This document shows positions 1-8,731 of a stretch of DNA of 64,000 bases, piece after piece. The DNA is from JADFNB01 sp036397455 (GTDB lineage: Bacteria; Gemmatimonadota; Gemmatimonadetes; Gemmatimonadales; GWC2-71-9). Position numbers and translations under genes: made by a program. Where the stretch lies: the NCBI GenBank assembly GCA_036397455.1, contig DASWIX010000025.1, positions 1-64,000 on the forward strand, in the 5' to 3' direction. Numbering within the stretch: position 1 is the first letter of the stretch; the number at the start of each line of letters is the position of its first letter. The notes under the pieces are model-generated. The model worked only from the letters and a program-made list of their open reading frames with translations. It made no database searches and was not told the DNA's origin.

Positions 1-366
1 GCCGCAAATATACCACATTATCACTCTAACACAAGCCTGGCATTCCTGCATTACATGGGCGCAAAATGTGGCCGCATTCTGGGCCTATCATACCTGAAGC
101 CAACGAGTTGCGCTGGCTTCATTGGCAGGAACTTCGGCCTAAACGCCAACAGACCCCCGATCCACGCGGCACGGGCGGCCCTCCCTTCCTGAACACCTTC
201 GCCCCTCACCCGTCGAGCGGCGTAACTGCTAATTTCCGGATGGGAACTAGGACTAGGCGTTCGTCAGGCGCATCCGAGGCACCCAGAGACCCATTCGAGG
301 CCCCCAGCCGAAAACGTTGCGTGGAGAGGACCGCTCGACGTTCGAGATCACTTTTTCCGCAACCCG

Positions 367-390
367 CTAGGCCTTAGGCCTAAGGCCTAG
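367..390. repeat. Perfect 24-bp palindrome
   Basis: Both strands read the same for 24 bases; the left half is CTAGGCCTTAGG. The bases just outside (G on both sides) do not extend the symmetry. The element contains nested AGGCCT units, so shorter palindromes sit inside it. There is no T-tract after it and no gene reads into it from the left, so a simple terminator is unlikely. It could be a protein-binding site or a cruciform-forming remnant of a mobile element; the sequence alone does not decide. Confidence 0.75.
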
Positions 391-415
391 GTGCGGCTAA
401 GCTTAGACACCGCAC
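391..415. repeat. Hairpin next to the palindrome
   Basis: The stem GTGCGG (391-396) pairs with CCGCAC (410-415) around the self-complementary core CTAAGCTTAG (397-406). It begins at the base after the 24-bp palindrome, so the two make a 49-base block of dense dyad symmetry in an otherwise featureless spacer. Function unknown. Confidence 0.5.
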
Positions 416-814
416 CCCGGTGGAGTGTTGCACCCCGCCAACATCAAGGTATGCATTCGTCCCCCGACATCCACCCGGCGCGATTCGCGACCAAGCCTCA
501 CCAAACCCGACAGAGCGGACTCGGAGGGCCCTGGTGAGCCGTCGACACACGCGCCAACGCGAGGCTGCCGGTCGGCTTTCATCGCGCACCTCCACCTTGT
601 CAGTATGCCACATACGCGCCAGGTGCGAGCGGAGGCGAAATAATGGCTGGCATTCTAACAACGGGTCTTCGGGATTTCGAGTGTGCGCCGGGATAAACCT
701 GCGTGGAGTTGCAAATGAAGGAGTCGTACAGGAAAGGTCTAGCACACCATCCTGCCCCCGAGTCATGCGTGGCCCGCCGCAAGCTCCCCTCTGGCGCCAT
801 CGCGCGATTCTCGA

Positions 815-3211
815 TCATTCTTCCCGCAACGCGACCACCGGATCGATACCAGCCACTCGGCGCGCGGGCAGCCAACTCGCCAACGCGGTCAAGCCGATGA
901 GGATGACGCCCACGACCGCGAAGGTGAGCGGATCGCTCGGTGCGACCTCGAATACCAGGCCGGCGAGATATCGGCCGACCACCAGGGCCACCAATGCCCC
1001 CACGACGATCCCCACGACCGCCAGGCGCGTCCCCTCGCGCATCACCGACCGGACGACCGTCGGAGGATGGGCACCGAGTGCGATGCGGATCCCGAATTCC
1101 CGCGTCCGCGCCGTGACCTGGTACGCCACCACCCCGTAGGTGCCGATCGCACCGAGTACGAGGCCCAGGACGGCAAACGCGCCGAGCAGGAACATCACCA
1201 AGCGCGGCTGCGCGATCGACTGCGCCACGATCTCGTCGAGCGTTTGCACAGCCGCGATCGGGACGTCCCGTCCCACCGACCACACCGCGTCCGTAATGCT
1301 CGGGATCAACGCCCGCGGGTCACCGACGGTTCTGAGGGCGAGGGTCATTCCTCCATGCGGGTATTGGGTCAGCGGCCTGAACATCTCCGGAACCGGCGGC
1401 GCATCGAGCGTACCATGCCGAATGTCGCCCACCACGCCGATCACCGTCGCCCACTCGCCGCCGGTCGCGTTCCGCGCACGGACCCGGTTGCCGAGGGCGG
1501 ATTCGCCGGGCCAATGCCGCCGGGCCATCGCCTCGTTGATCACCACCACCGGGAGCGCGCCCAACCGGTCGTCGTCGCCGAACAGGCGGCCGGCCCGGAG
1601 CGAAATCGCGAGCGCTCGGAAGTAGTCACCACCAATGACGCGCCACCCGACGCGTGGTGGTCGTTCCCCTGCGCCGACCGGCCGTCCCTCCACCTCGATG
1701 TCGGACGCCCACGAACCGCCGGAGAGCGGCATGTGCTGAATGGCGCCGACCGCGACCACCTGTGGCACCGCTTCGAGCCGTTCGAACAACGCCCGATAGT
1801 ACGCCACGAGTTGCGTCTGGGTCTGGATCTGCCCGCCGGTGGGTTGGAGCTGCATCGTCAGCACGTGGTGACTGTCGAAGCCCGGATCGACTCGGCTCAA
1901 CCGCCACAGTGTCTGGACCATCAGCGCGGCGCTCACCAACAACGTCATCCCGAGCGCCACTTCGGCGGTGACCAAGGCCATCCGCGTGCGCCGGCCCGAC
2001 CCTCCTGTGTCGAACCCTCGCCCGCCCCGCAACATCGATTGGGTGCGTGCGCGCGTGACCAGGACCGCGGGCGCCAGACCGAACACCAACCCGGTGCCCA
2101 ACGTGAGCGCGGCACTGACGGCCAGGATCCCGAGGTGGAGTGAGACCGCGCAGAGGCGCGGCGTGTCTGCCGGGAGGGCGTGGACGATGACCCCGAGGCC
2201 CCAGTAGGCAAGCGCGATGCCGCCGATCCCGCCGAGCACGGCCAGCAGCGTCGCCTCGGTCAACAGTTGCCGCATCAGCCTGGCCCGGCTCGCTCCCAAC
2301 GCCACCCGCACCGCCATCTCCCGCTGCCGCCCCGCGGCCCGCGCGAGCAGGAGGTTGGCGAGATTCGCCCCCGCGAGCAGGAGCACGAACCCCACCGCGC
2401 CGAGCGCCACGAGCAGGATGGGACGTAACGAGCCCACGATGCGCTCTTGCAGACCGATGACGGAGGCGCCGGCGAGATAGTCCTCGGCGTACCCGTACGT
2501 TTCCTTCAGGCGCCGGGACAACCCCACGAACTCGGCTCGCGCCGCTTGGAGCGACACGCCCGGTCGCAGTCGCGCGACGCCAAGCAGCCCGCCACCCTCG
2601 TAATACCATGCGTCGCGGTCGAGCGGCAGCACCCGCCATATCTCGGTCTGCGGGTGGCCCAGCTCGAATCCGGGCGGCATCACACCTACCACGGTGTGCC
2701 GCACGCCGTCCAGCGTGAGATGGCTGCCGACGGCGCCGCTGTCGGACCCGAACCGCCCGGTCCATAATGCGTGACTCATCACCACGACGTTATCGCCGCC
2801 AGGGATTCCTTCCGCCTCCACGAACGTTCGGCCACGCGCGGCCGGCACGCCGAGAATGGAGAACAGGTTCGCCGTGACGCGCGCCGCCTCCAACTTCGTG
2901 GGCCGATCGAGACCGGTCAGGGTCATGTCCCAGCTTCCCACGATTCCCCCAACGGCGGCGAAGCCCGTCGCCTGCTCGCCCACAAACGCGACCTCCCGGT
3001 AGGACATGAACTCGTCCGGTCGGAGAGAGACCAGCCGTTCGGCGTCCGGATAGGGCAATGGGCGCAGGAGGACTGCGCTGACGACGCCGAAAACCACCGC
3101 GTTTGCGGCGATCGCGAGCGCGATGGTGACGATCGCGGTAAGCGTGAAGGCGGGCCGGCGGGCGAACACGCGCGCACCGTGTCGGAGGTCGTGCAGCAGA
3201 TCGCGGAGCAT
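815..3211 (-). CDS. ADOP-family orphan ABC permease (FtsX/MacB type)
   Basis: This is an inner-membrane permease of about 798 residues with a duplicated MacB/FtsX architecture: a TM helix near the N-terminus, a large extracytoplasmic domain, three TM helices, then the same arrangement again. Each FtsX half carries the family signature in its cytoplasmic loop: REMAVRVALGASRARLMRQL in the middle and REFGIRIALGAHPPTVV near the C-terminus. This double layout in one chain without a partner ATPase is the hallmark of the acidobacterial duplicated orphan permeases. No ATPase gene lies next to it. I chose the ATG at 3211 (MLRDLLHDLRHG), which matches the usual beginning of the permease domain; the frame stays open further upstream but that part is not family-like. 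The regulatory-looking N-terminal extension of some ADOP proteins is absent. The substrate is unknown. Confidence 0.88.
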   Translation of the reverse strand: MLRDLLHDLRHGARVFARRPAFTLTAIVTIALAIAANAVVFGVVSAVLLRPLPYPDAERLVSLRPDEFMSYREVAFVGEQATGFAAVGGIVGSWDMTLTGLDRPTKLEAARVTANLFSILGVPAARGRTFVEAEGIPGGDNVVVMSHALWTGRFGSDSGAVGSHLTLDGVRHTVVGVMPPGFELGHPQTEIWRVLPLDRDAWYYEGGGLLGVARLRPGVSLQAARAEFVGLSRRLKETYGYAEDYLAGASVIGLQERIVGSLRPILLVALGAVGFVLLLAGANLANLLLARAAGRQREMAVRVALGASRARLMRQLLTEATLLAVLGGIGGIALAYWGLGVIVHALPADTPRLCAVSLHLGILAVSAALTLGTGLVFGLAPAVLVTRARTQSMLRGGRGFDTGGSGRRTRMALVTAEVALGMTLLVSAALMVQTLWRLSRVDPGFDSHHVLTMQLQPTGGQIQTQTQLVAYYRALFERLEAVPQVVAVGAIQHMPLSGGSWASDIEVEGRPVGAGERPPRVGWRVIGGDYFRALAISLRAGRLFGDDDRLGALPVVVINEAMARRHWPGESALGNRVRARNATGGEWATVIGVVGDIRHGTLDAPPVPEMFRPLTQYPHGGMTLALRTVGDPRALIPSITDAVWSVGRDVPIAAVQTLDEIVAQSIAQPRLVMFLLGAFAVLGLVLGAIGTYGVVAYQVTARTREFGIRIALGAHPPTVVRSVMREGTRLAVVGIVVGALVALVVGRYLAGLVFEVAPSDPLTFAVVGVILIGLTALASWLPARRVAGIDPVVALREE

Positions 3212-3377
3212 CGGGCAAACCGGGTGCGGGTTCACGGCAAGGCATCGTGCCCAGCCCAGGTCTCTTTGAGACACACCCGAGCGCACCAGCGTTGCAGCCG
3301 CTGTGCCACGCGGCGGAACACCCGGCGACCGGTGACCGCGGGTCGCACGACCCACGGTGAGGCCCCGAGGATCGAGG

Positions 3378-4436
3378 CTAGCGGGTTCCCGCCCCCGCGC
3401 GCACCGCGGGAATCACGTAGTTGGCCGCAAGAATGAGGTGGTTCCGCTCCTCCCCCCGCAGGTCGAGCTCCGACTGGATGACGGTCACGATATCGAGCGT
3501 CGGGAGCACGATGATGAACTGCTGGCGAAAGCCCGCCGCGATGTATGCCGGAGCGCCGAGGACATCGGTCACCCACCACAAGAACCCATAGTTGGCCCAC
3601 GACTCCGGCCCCAGGATCACCGAAGGCGCTACCGACTGCTCCACCCATCCCTCCGGCAAGATTCGTTCCCCTTCCCACACCCCATCCTGCAAATAGAGCT
3701 GGCCGAGTTTGGCCATGTCGCGTGCGGTGAGCGAAAGGCCCGTCCCGCCGTCGGTCACGCCCTGTTCGTCCGAGGTCCAGGCTCCGCGGACGATGTTCAG
3801 CGGGCCGAACAGATACGTTTCGCCCAACGTTGCGATGTTCTTGCCGGCCTGGCGCGAGATGATGGCCGAGAGGAGGTGGGGATTGGCGCCGTCATACCAG
3901 AACCCGCCTCCGGGATCGGTCCAGAACGGACCGTTGAAGATCCCCTCGACCGTGTTCGGATTCGTCTGCGACACCGATCCGTTGCGCTCGAAATCGATCC
4001 CCGACGTCATCGTGAGGAGCTGCCGGATCGTGACCTGCTGCATCAGCGGATCGCCGCTGTCCTCGTACTCCGGAAAGAACCCGCCAATGGTCTGGTCCAG
4101 CGAGTCGATCCACCCCTGGCCCAACGCGATGCCGACAAACGCCGAGATGAACGTCTTGGTGACCGATCGCACCGCCCTGATGCGGTCTGCGGAATGCTCG
4201 TGGTAGTACCGCTCGGCGACGATGGCGCCGTGCCGCACGACCAGAAACGCGCTCACGTTGGGGAGGGAGCTACGGACCAGCGCATGGGCGTCGTCGAGCA
4301 GGTCGGCGTTCATTCCCTCGGCCGCCGGCTCGGAGACGGGCCACTGGAATCCGTCGGACGGACCGTCGGGGGCGTGCGCATCCCCGCAGGCCCACGCGAG
4401 GAGGAGAATGGGGATGAGGCGTGACGTCTGTGGCAT
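3378..4436 (-). CDS. Serine hydrolase, class C beta-lactamase/esterase fold
   Basis: A 352-residue exported hydrolase of the beta-lactamase class C/penicillin-binding superfamily (COG1680 type). The nucleophile motif S-V-T-K is at residues 91-94. The second motif, usually Y-x-N, reads Y-D-G at 181-183, so the Asn is not kept; this is tolerated in esterase-like members. The late segment YGFLWWV is typical of these esterases. The N-terminus from the ATG at 4436 has a hydrophobic signal ending LLLAWAC, a weak lipobox with Cys17, so it may be a lipoprotein; cleavage by signal peptidase I after AHA is also possible. An in-frame start further upstream would add an Arg-rich stretch and is rejected. 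It is divergent from the HEAT-repeat gene. Likely an esterase or peptidase acting outside the cytoplasm; the substrate cannot be told. Confidence 0.85.
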   Translation of the reverse strand: MPQTSRLIPILLLAWACGDAHAPDGPSDGFQWPVSEPAAEGMNADLLDDAHALVRSSLPNVSAFLVVRHGAIVAERYYHEHSADRIRAVRSVTKTFISAFVGIALGQGWIDSLDQTIGGFFPEYEDSGDPLMQQVTIRQLLTMTSGIDFERNGSVSQTNPNTVEGIFNGPFWTDPGGGFWYDGANPHLLSAIISRQAGKNIATLGETYLFGPLNIVRGAWTSDEQGVTDGGTGLSLTARDMAKLGQLYLQDGVWEGERILPEGWVEQSVAPSVILGPESWANYGFLWWVTDVLGAPAYIAAGFRQQFIIVLPTLDIVTVIQSELDLRGEERNHLILAANYVIPAVRAGAGTR

Positions 4437-4504
4437 CGAACACCATGGTCGGTGACGCGTTCTACTAGCCCGGATCCGGCCCCGGAGTTCCCGCGTCCCT
4501 CCCC

Positions 4505-4534
4505 ACCGATCGGCGATCGGCGTTCTCGATCGGT
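4505..4534. promoter_or_regulatory. Inverted repeat between two divergent genes
   Basis: ACCGATCG (4505-4512) and its reverse complement CGATCGGT (4527-4534) are separated by 14 bases. They lie in the 178-bp spacer between the serine hydrolase and the HEAT-repeat gene, where a regulator controlling both could bind. The spacing of half-site centres (22 bp, about two helical turns) fits a dimer site, but this is inference only. Confidence 0.25.
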
Positions 4535-4614
4535 GAGCGGCAATCCGTTGCAACCCTCGACGGCCTCGAGGTGTCCAGTGGATACACCCACCTGCTCAGG
4601 CCAGGAGCGTCACC

Positions 4615-6090
4615 ATGCGTTATCCCGTTCTCGCCTTCACGGTCCTCCCGCTCATCGGGCCATCACTCGCCGCCCAGACGCTCGATCGCCGGATCGCCGC
4701 GGCACCGGATGGCACGGTCGCCATGACGTTCGATGCCCGGCCGGGGGTGTGCGGCGACGCCCGGACATTCATTGCCGAAGGATGGGACACGGAACGGGGA
4801 AGGATCGTGTATACGAGCCGTGGCTCGACCTGGATCAACGACGACCTGCAGTGGCGGGCCGACTGCCGGCCGGGCCCAATCCGTGTCGTGATGCACGTGC
4901 GCCGCGGAACTATTGTCGATCTCCGCACGTACGCCGGCAACCGCGAGGGCGGTCCGCCGCGAGCCGCCACGGAACTCGGCCACGTGTCCGGACTGGATGC
5001 GGTGGCGTTCCTGCTGCACTGGGCGGAGCGCGCCCGCGACGAGAACCTCCGGGAAGCCATGCTGGCGGCCTCCATCGCCGAGGGCGTGGTGATTGCGGAC
5101 CGGCTGAGCACGATGGCGCAGAACAAGGAGCTGCAGCCGGCGGTACGAGAGCGAGCGTTGCGGCTGCTCGTGCCGGCGGCCGACCGCGAAGCGAACCACG
5201 AGGCCCTGAGCGTCCCGCGGCGGATCGCCGCCGACCCGAACGACGTCACCGCCGTTCGCGAGCGGGCCATCCGCGTGTTGGGGGACACCGACGATGGCGA
5301 CGAAGCCATCCGCTCGTTGTACCGGCGCCTCGGGGTCCATGCGTTGCGCGAGCGCGCGATCCGGGTCATCGGGGAGTTCGGCGGTGACACCAATGCGCGC
5401 TGGCTCGAAGCGATCGCGGCGAACACCGACGAACCGTTGGACGTGCGTGAGCGGGCCATTCGGGTTCTCGGCGACGACCTGCACGAGGTTGCGGAACTCC
5501 GTGCCCTTTACGGCCGGATCGAGGAACCCTCGTTGAGGGAGCGCGTCGTCCGGATCAGCGGGGAAGCGGGTGGGCGCGAGAACGAGCAGTGGCTCCAGCA
5601 GATTGCCCGTGACGGCGCGGAGCGCCGCGAGCTGCGCGAGCGGGCGGTCCGCGTACTCGGCGAGATGGGGAGTGCGGATTTCGTACGGGACCTCTATCCT
5701 GACGTGGACGATCCGGCGATCCGTGAGCGGATTCTCCGCATCGTGGCGGAATACGGCCGCGCGGACGACGTGACCTGGCTGCGCGGCGTGGCGACGGACC
5801 CGTCGGAGCGGTCCGCGATCCGCGATCGGGCCGTGCGGCTGCTCGAGGCAACACGGATGCGCTCGCAGGATCTCGCGGCACTCTACGACGACGTCGATTC
5901 CAGAGCGTTACGCGACCGGATCCTCCGACTCCTTGGCGAGCGGCGTGACGACGCCGCGATCGACAAGCTCATCACGGTCGCGCGTGATGACGCCGACGCG
6001 TCACTGCGGCGCCGCGCGATGCGAATCCTCGCGGACAGCGGACATCCACGGGCACTGGAGTTCCTGACACGCGCTGTCGGCGGCGACTGA
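4615..6090 (+). CDS. Exported HEAT-repeat protein
   Basis: A 491-residue protein with a signal peptide ending near SLAAQ, an N-terminal domain of about 140 residues, and then ten helical HEAT-like repeats. Each repeat opens with a version of RERAIRVLG(D/E). The repeats alternate in length: units of 29-30 residues containing an L-Y pair and units of 32-33 residues usually containing W-L, giving a 63-residue double period; the first unit is longer (37). HEAT solenoids are scaffolds for protein binding, so an envelope adaptor is likely, but the partner is unknown. The start is supported by AGGAG seven bases before the ATG. No catalytic motif is visible. The gene stands alone between the divergent hydrolase and the dUTPase. 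Confidence 0.82.
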   Translation: MRYPVLAFTVLPLIGPSLAAQTLDRRIAAAPDGTVAMTFDARPGVCGDARTFIAEGWDTERGRIVYTSRGSTWINDDLQWRADCRPGPIRVVMHVRRGTIVDLRTYAGNREGGPPRAATELGHVSGLDAVAFLLHWAERARDENLREAMLAASIAEGVVIADRLSTMAQNKELQPAVRERALRLLVPAADREANHEALSVPRRIAADPNDVTAVRERAIRVLGDTDDGDEAIRSLYRRLGVHALRERAIRVIGEFGGDTNARWLEAIAANTDEPLDVRERAIRVLGDDLHEVAELRALYGRIEEPSLRERVVRISGEAGGRENEQWLQQIARDGAERRELRERAVRVLGEMGSADFVRDLYPDVDDPAIRERILRIVAEYGRADDVTWLRGVATDPSERSAIRDRAVRLLEATRMRSQDLAALYDDVDSRALRDRILRLLGERRDDAAIDKLITVARDDADASLRRRAMRILADSGHPRALEFLTRAVGGD

Positions 6091-6208
6091 CCGAACGCAC
6101 CCGGGCGGCGACCGGGATCGACATCGGACATCAGCTCCAGCGTATGGCCACGTCGTGACGGGTCATGGTACCTTGTCCGACCTCACGCCACCGGAGAGCG
6201 TTGCCCAG

Positions 6209-6652
6209 ATGACATCCATTGCGTTTTCGCGACTGGCCCCCGGGGCCCGACGGCCCGCCCGTGCCACCAGCGGTTCGTTCGGCTACGACCTCGCCACGGT
6301 CGAGCCGGCGGAAATCGGACCGGGCGAAACCACCATCCTGCCGTGCGGATTCCAGCTCGCGCGCGACCTGCCGCACGACGCGACGGGCGGCTTGGCGATG
6401 CTCGTCCTGCCGCGCTCGAGCCTGCCCTTGAAGTACGGGCTCATCCTGCCCAACTCGCCGGGCCTGATCGATGCCGATTACAGCGGCCCGATCGGCATCA
6501 TCGTCCACAACCTGCGGCGGGAACGGGTGTCACTCGACGCGGGCACGCGGATCGCGCAGGCCGTCTTCGTGGAATTGAAGTTCCCGGACCTGCGGGAGGA
6601 GGCAGCCGACCCCGCGCGGGTGCGCGGCGGCTTCGGATCGACGGGGGGCTAG
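6209..6652 (+). CDS. dut: dUTP diphosphatase-like protein
   Basis: A 147-residue trimeric-type dUTPase, which hydrolyses dUTP to dUMP and pyrophosphate, keeping uracil out of DNA and supplying dUMP for thymidylate. The five family motifs are in order: SGSFGYDLAT (I), PRSSLPLKYGL (II), PGLIDADYSGPIGI (III, with the catalytic Asp and the uracil-binding hairpin), AGTRIAQAVF (IV) and RGGFGSTGG (V, the phosphate-binding tail). The length is normal for the family. I start at the ATG at 6209 (MTSIAFSRL); an in-frame start 18 codons earlier adds residues without homology to the fold. The related dCTP deaminase is excluded by motif V and the short length. Confidence 0.9.
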   Translation: MTSIAFSRLAPGARRPARATSGSFGYDLATVEPAEIGPGETTILPCGFQLARDLPHDATGGLAMLVLPRSSLPLKYGLILPNSPGLIDADYSGPIGIIVHNLRRERVSLDAGTRIAQAVFVELKFPDLREEAADPARVRGGFGSTGG

Positions 6653-8691
6653 GTCGCGTCGAGCGCGCGCGCGACCGCGTCGCGCAACTCCGTAATCTCG
6701 TACGGCTTTTGGAGGAATCCGGCGGCACCCGCCGCGAGCATCCGCTCGACCTCGCCGCTCGGGCCGAACCCCGAGGATACCAGGACGCGCAGGTCCGGGC
6801 GGATGTCCCGCATCCGCTCCACCAACATCGTCCCGCCACCAGGCATCACCACGTCCAGGATAGCCAGGTCAACCGGCGGCGTGGCGCGTTCGAGCGCCGC
6901 CACCCCCGCATCACCGTTCTCGGCGGACAACGTCCGGTAGCCAAATCGCTCGAGGGCCCGTACGGCGGTCTTGCGCACCAGCGGCTCGTCATCGACGACG
7001 AGCACGGTAATGCGCGCGGGATCTTGCGCAGCGGCCGCCACCGGCGCGGGAGCCAACACCCCGGCCTCGTCCGCCAGGGGCACCAACAAGTGCACGGTCG
7101 TGCCGCGCTGCAGCTCACTCTCCACCGCGATGGCCCCCTTGTGGGAACGCACAACCCAATCGACCGAGGCCAAACCGACCCCGACACCTTCCTCCATTTC
7201 CTTGGTCGTGAAAAACGGTTCGAACAGCTGGGCCCGGACCACGGGGTCCATCCCTCGCCCGGTATCGATCACGCCGAACCGCACGTAACGGCCCGGCTTC
7301 GTTCCGTGCCACCGCTCGTCGCCCTCGGCCACGCGTTCCACGGTCGCCGTCAGACGCACCGGCCCTTCGCGATACCCCATCGCCTCACGCGCGTTGGCGA
7401 TCAACTCGAGTAACGCATGGGTGAGATGGTCCGGATCGGCCGCGATCAGCGGCAGATCAGGTTCGACGTCGACCACCAGCGGGGGGCCGTCGGTTTCGCC
7501 AACCGTTCGGGCGACGGAGGCGACGAGCCCCTGCACGCTCACCGCTCGCGCGGTCATCGTGGTATACGGGGTGAAACGCACCAGCGCCTTGGTCAACCGC
7601 TCGCCCTGACGGGCCGCGCCAGCGATCTCCTCCAACCGGCTGATCAGTTTCTGATCCTGCGTTTCCTCCTTCAACAGGGTCGCTTGCGACAGGACCCCGG
7701 CGAGGAGGTTGTTGAACTGATGGGCGATGCCCCCGGCGAACCGGCTCATCGCCTCCATGCGCCGCACCCGGGCCTCCCGGCGATCGAGGCCGCGGCGGTC
7801 GGTCACATCACGGACGATGGCCTGCACCGCGGGTGGGGGCGGACCAGTGATCCGCGCGAAGGCGACCTCCACCTCCCGGACGGCGCCGTCCGCACGGCTG
7901 AGCGCCCCCTGCACGATTTCGCCGGACGGGGGCAGACTGGTGAGGTAGAGCGCAAGGTCCAACGACTGCTCTTCCGTCCGCGACGCGATGGCAAGCGATT
8001 CGCCCAGCGAACGCCCGTGGATGTCTGCCATGGGACAGCCTAGCAGGCGTTCGAAGCGCAGGTTGGCCTCGACGATCCTGCCTGCCCCGTCAAGCAGAAC
8101 GATCGCGTCACCGGCCCCCTCGAACAGGCTATGATAGCGAGCCCGGGACTGCACGACGCGTTGCCGCTCGCCGTGCAGCAGGTCGGCGGCGACTACGCTC
8201 AGCGCCGCCACCAACCCAAGCCCAACGCCAACTCGCAGCCCGGTCCAGGGGGCGATCGCAGCCGGCGGTACCGCCAGCAGGACGGTCACGACCGTCGCAA
8301 CCCACACGGCCGTCACGAACACCACCTGCCACTTCCACGACCACGGCGCGACCAGCGCCGAACCCAACAGCAGCGCGTTCGTGTAGAACAGCGCCTCCCA
8401 GGCCGCCAGCGGCCACACCACCATCATGACGAGATTCGGGACGGCCAGCGTGATCCCGAGGGCCCACGCCAGCCATCGCAAGAACGTCACCGATCGTCCG
8501 GAGCCGGCCAGGAACCCTAGCGCCGCCGCCGACAGCGCCTGGAGGACTCGGACACCGACCAGGGGGTATGCGACGGGGATACCGGGACGCGGACCCGCCA
8601 ACTCCCACGTGAGGACGCCGATGGCGACGAAAAACGCCGCCGCACGCAGAGCGACCGCGTAGGCGCGGCGGTCGGTCGGGGACCCGGTCAT
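6649..8691 (-). CDS. Hybrid sensor histidine kinase with receiver domain
   Basis: A 680-residue membrane kinase. Residues 10-170 hold about six TM helices, followed by a PAS domain (about 185-300), a dimerisation/phosphoacceptor region with GGIAHQFNNLL (His324), an HATPase domain with the N and G boxes (LIANAREAMG, DTGRGMD), and a C-terminal receiver (561-680) with Asp613 and Lys662. The receiver is fused, so phosphate may be passed inside the chain or to an unlinked partner; no separate response regulator is adjacent. The gene starts 40 bases after the ABC exporter on the same strand, so the two may be co-transcribed. The signal sensed by the membrane part is unknown. The start at 8691 is chosen because it gives MTGSPTDRR just before the first helix. 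Confidence 0.9.
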   Translation of the reverse strand: MTGSPTDRRAYAVALRAAAFFVAIGVLTWELAGPRPGIPVAYPLVGVRVLQALSAAALGFLAGSGRSVTFLRWLAWALGITLAVPNLVMMVVWPLAAWEALFYTNALLLGSALVAPWSWKWQVVFVTAVWVATVVTVLLAVPPAAIAPWTGLRVGVGLGLVAALSVVAADLLHGERQRVVQSRARYHSLFEGAGDAIVLLDGAGRIVEANLRFERLLGCPMADIHGRSLGESLAIASRTEEQSLDLALYLTSLPPSGEIVQGALSRADGAVREVEVAFARITGPPPPAVQAIVRDVTDRRGLDRREARVRRMEAMSRFAGGIAHQFNNLLAGVLSQATLLKEETQDQKLISRLEEIAGAARQGERLTKALVRFTPYTTMTARAVSVQGLVASVARTVGETDGPPLVVDVEPDLPLIAADPDHLTHALLELIANAREAMGYREGPVRLTATVERVAEGDERWHGTKPGRYVRFGVIDTGRGMDPVVRAQLFEPFFTTKEMEEGVGVGLASVDWVVRSHKGAIAVESELQRGTTVHLLVPLADEAGVLAPAPVAAAAQDPARITVLVVDDEPLVRKTAVRALERFGYRTLSAENGDAGVAALERATPPVDLAILDVVMPGGGTMLVERMRDIRPDLRVLVSSGFGPSGEVERMLAAGAAGFLQKPYEITELRDAVARALDAT

Positions 8692-8731
8692 GCTGGATAC
8701 TACCGGGTTGCCTCCGGGGGAGCCAGTTGGG

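Larger units (their letters stand above)
1..814. other. Gene-free stretch at the left edge
   Basis: I see no convincing gene in this stretch. Several short open frames exist, the longest giving about 100 to 240 residues, but their translations are rich in Pro, Arg, Ser and Thr, show no domain, and overlap on both strands. The first 100 bases are visibly more AT-rich than the rest of the window. The main recognisable structures are a perfect palindrome and a neighbouring hairpin, listed separately. I looked for integron attC core sites and for tRNA arms and found none. The stretch ends at the stop codon of the permease gene on the minus strand. Confidence 0.6.

Noticed and set aside
66..377. 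A 103-codon open frame at the left edge.
   Set aside because: There is no ribosome-binding site, the composition is Pro/Arg/Thr-rich, and it runs into the palindrome.
1..420. Possible integron attC or att site at the left edge.
   Set aside because: YYYAAC-like cores are not matched by GTTRRRY partners at a fitting distance, and no integrase is visible.
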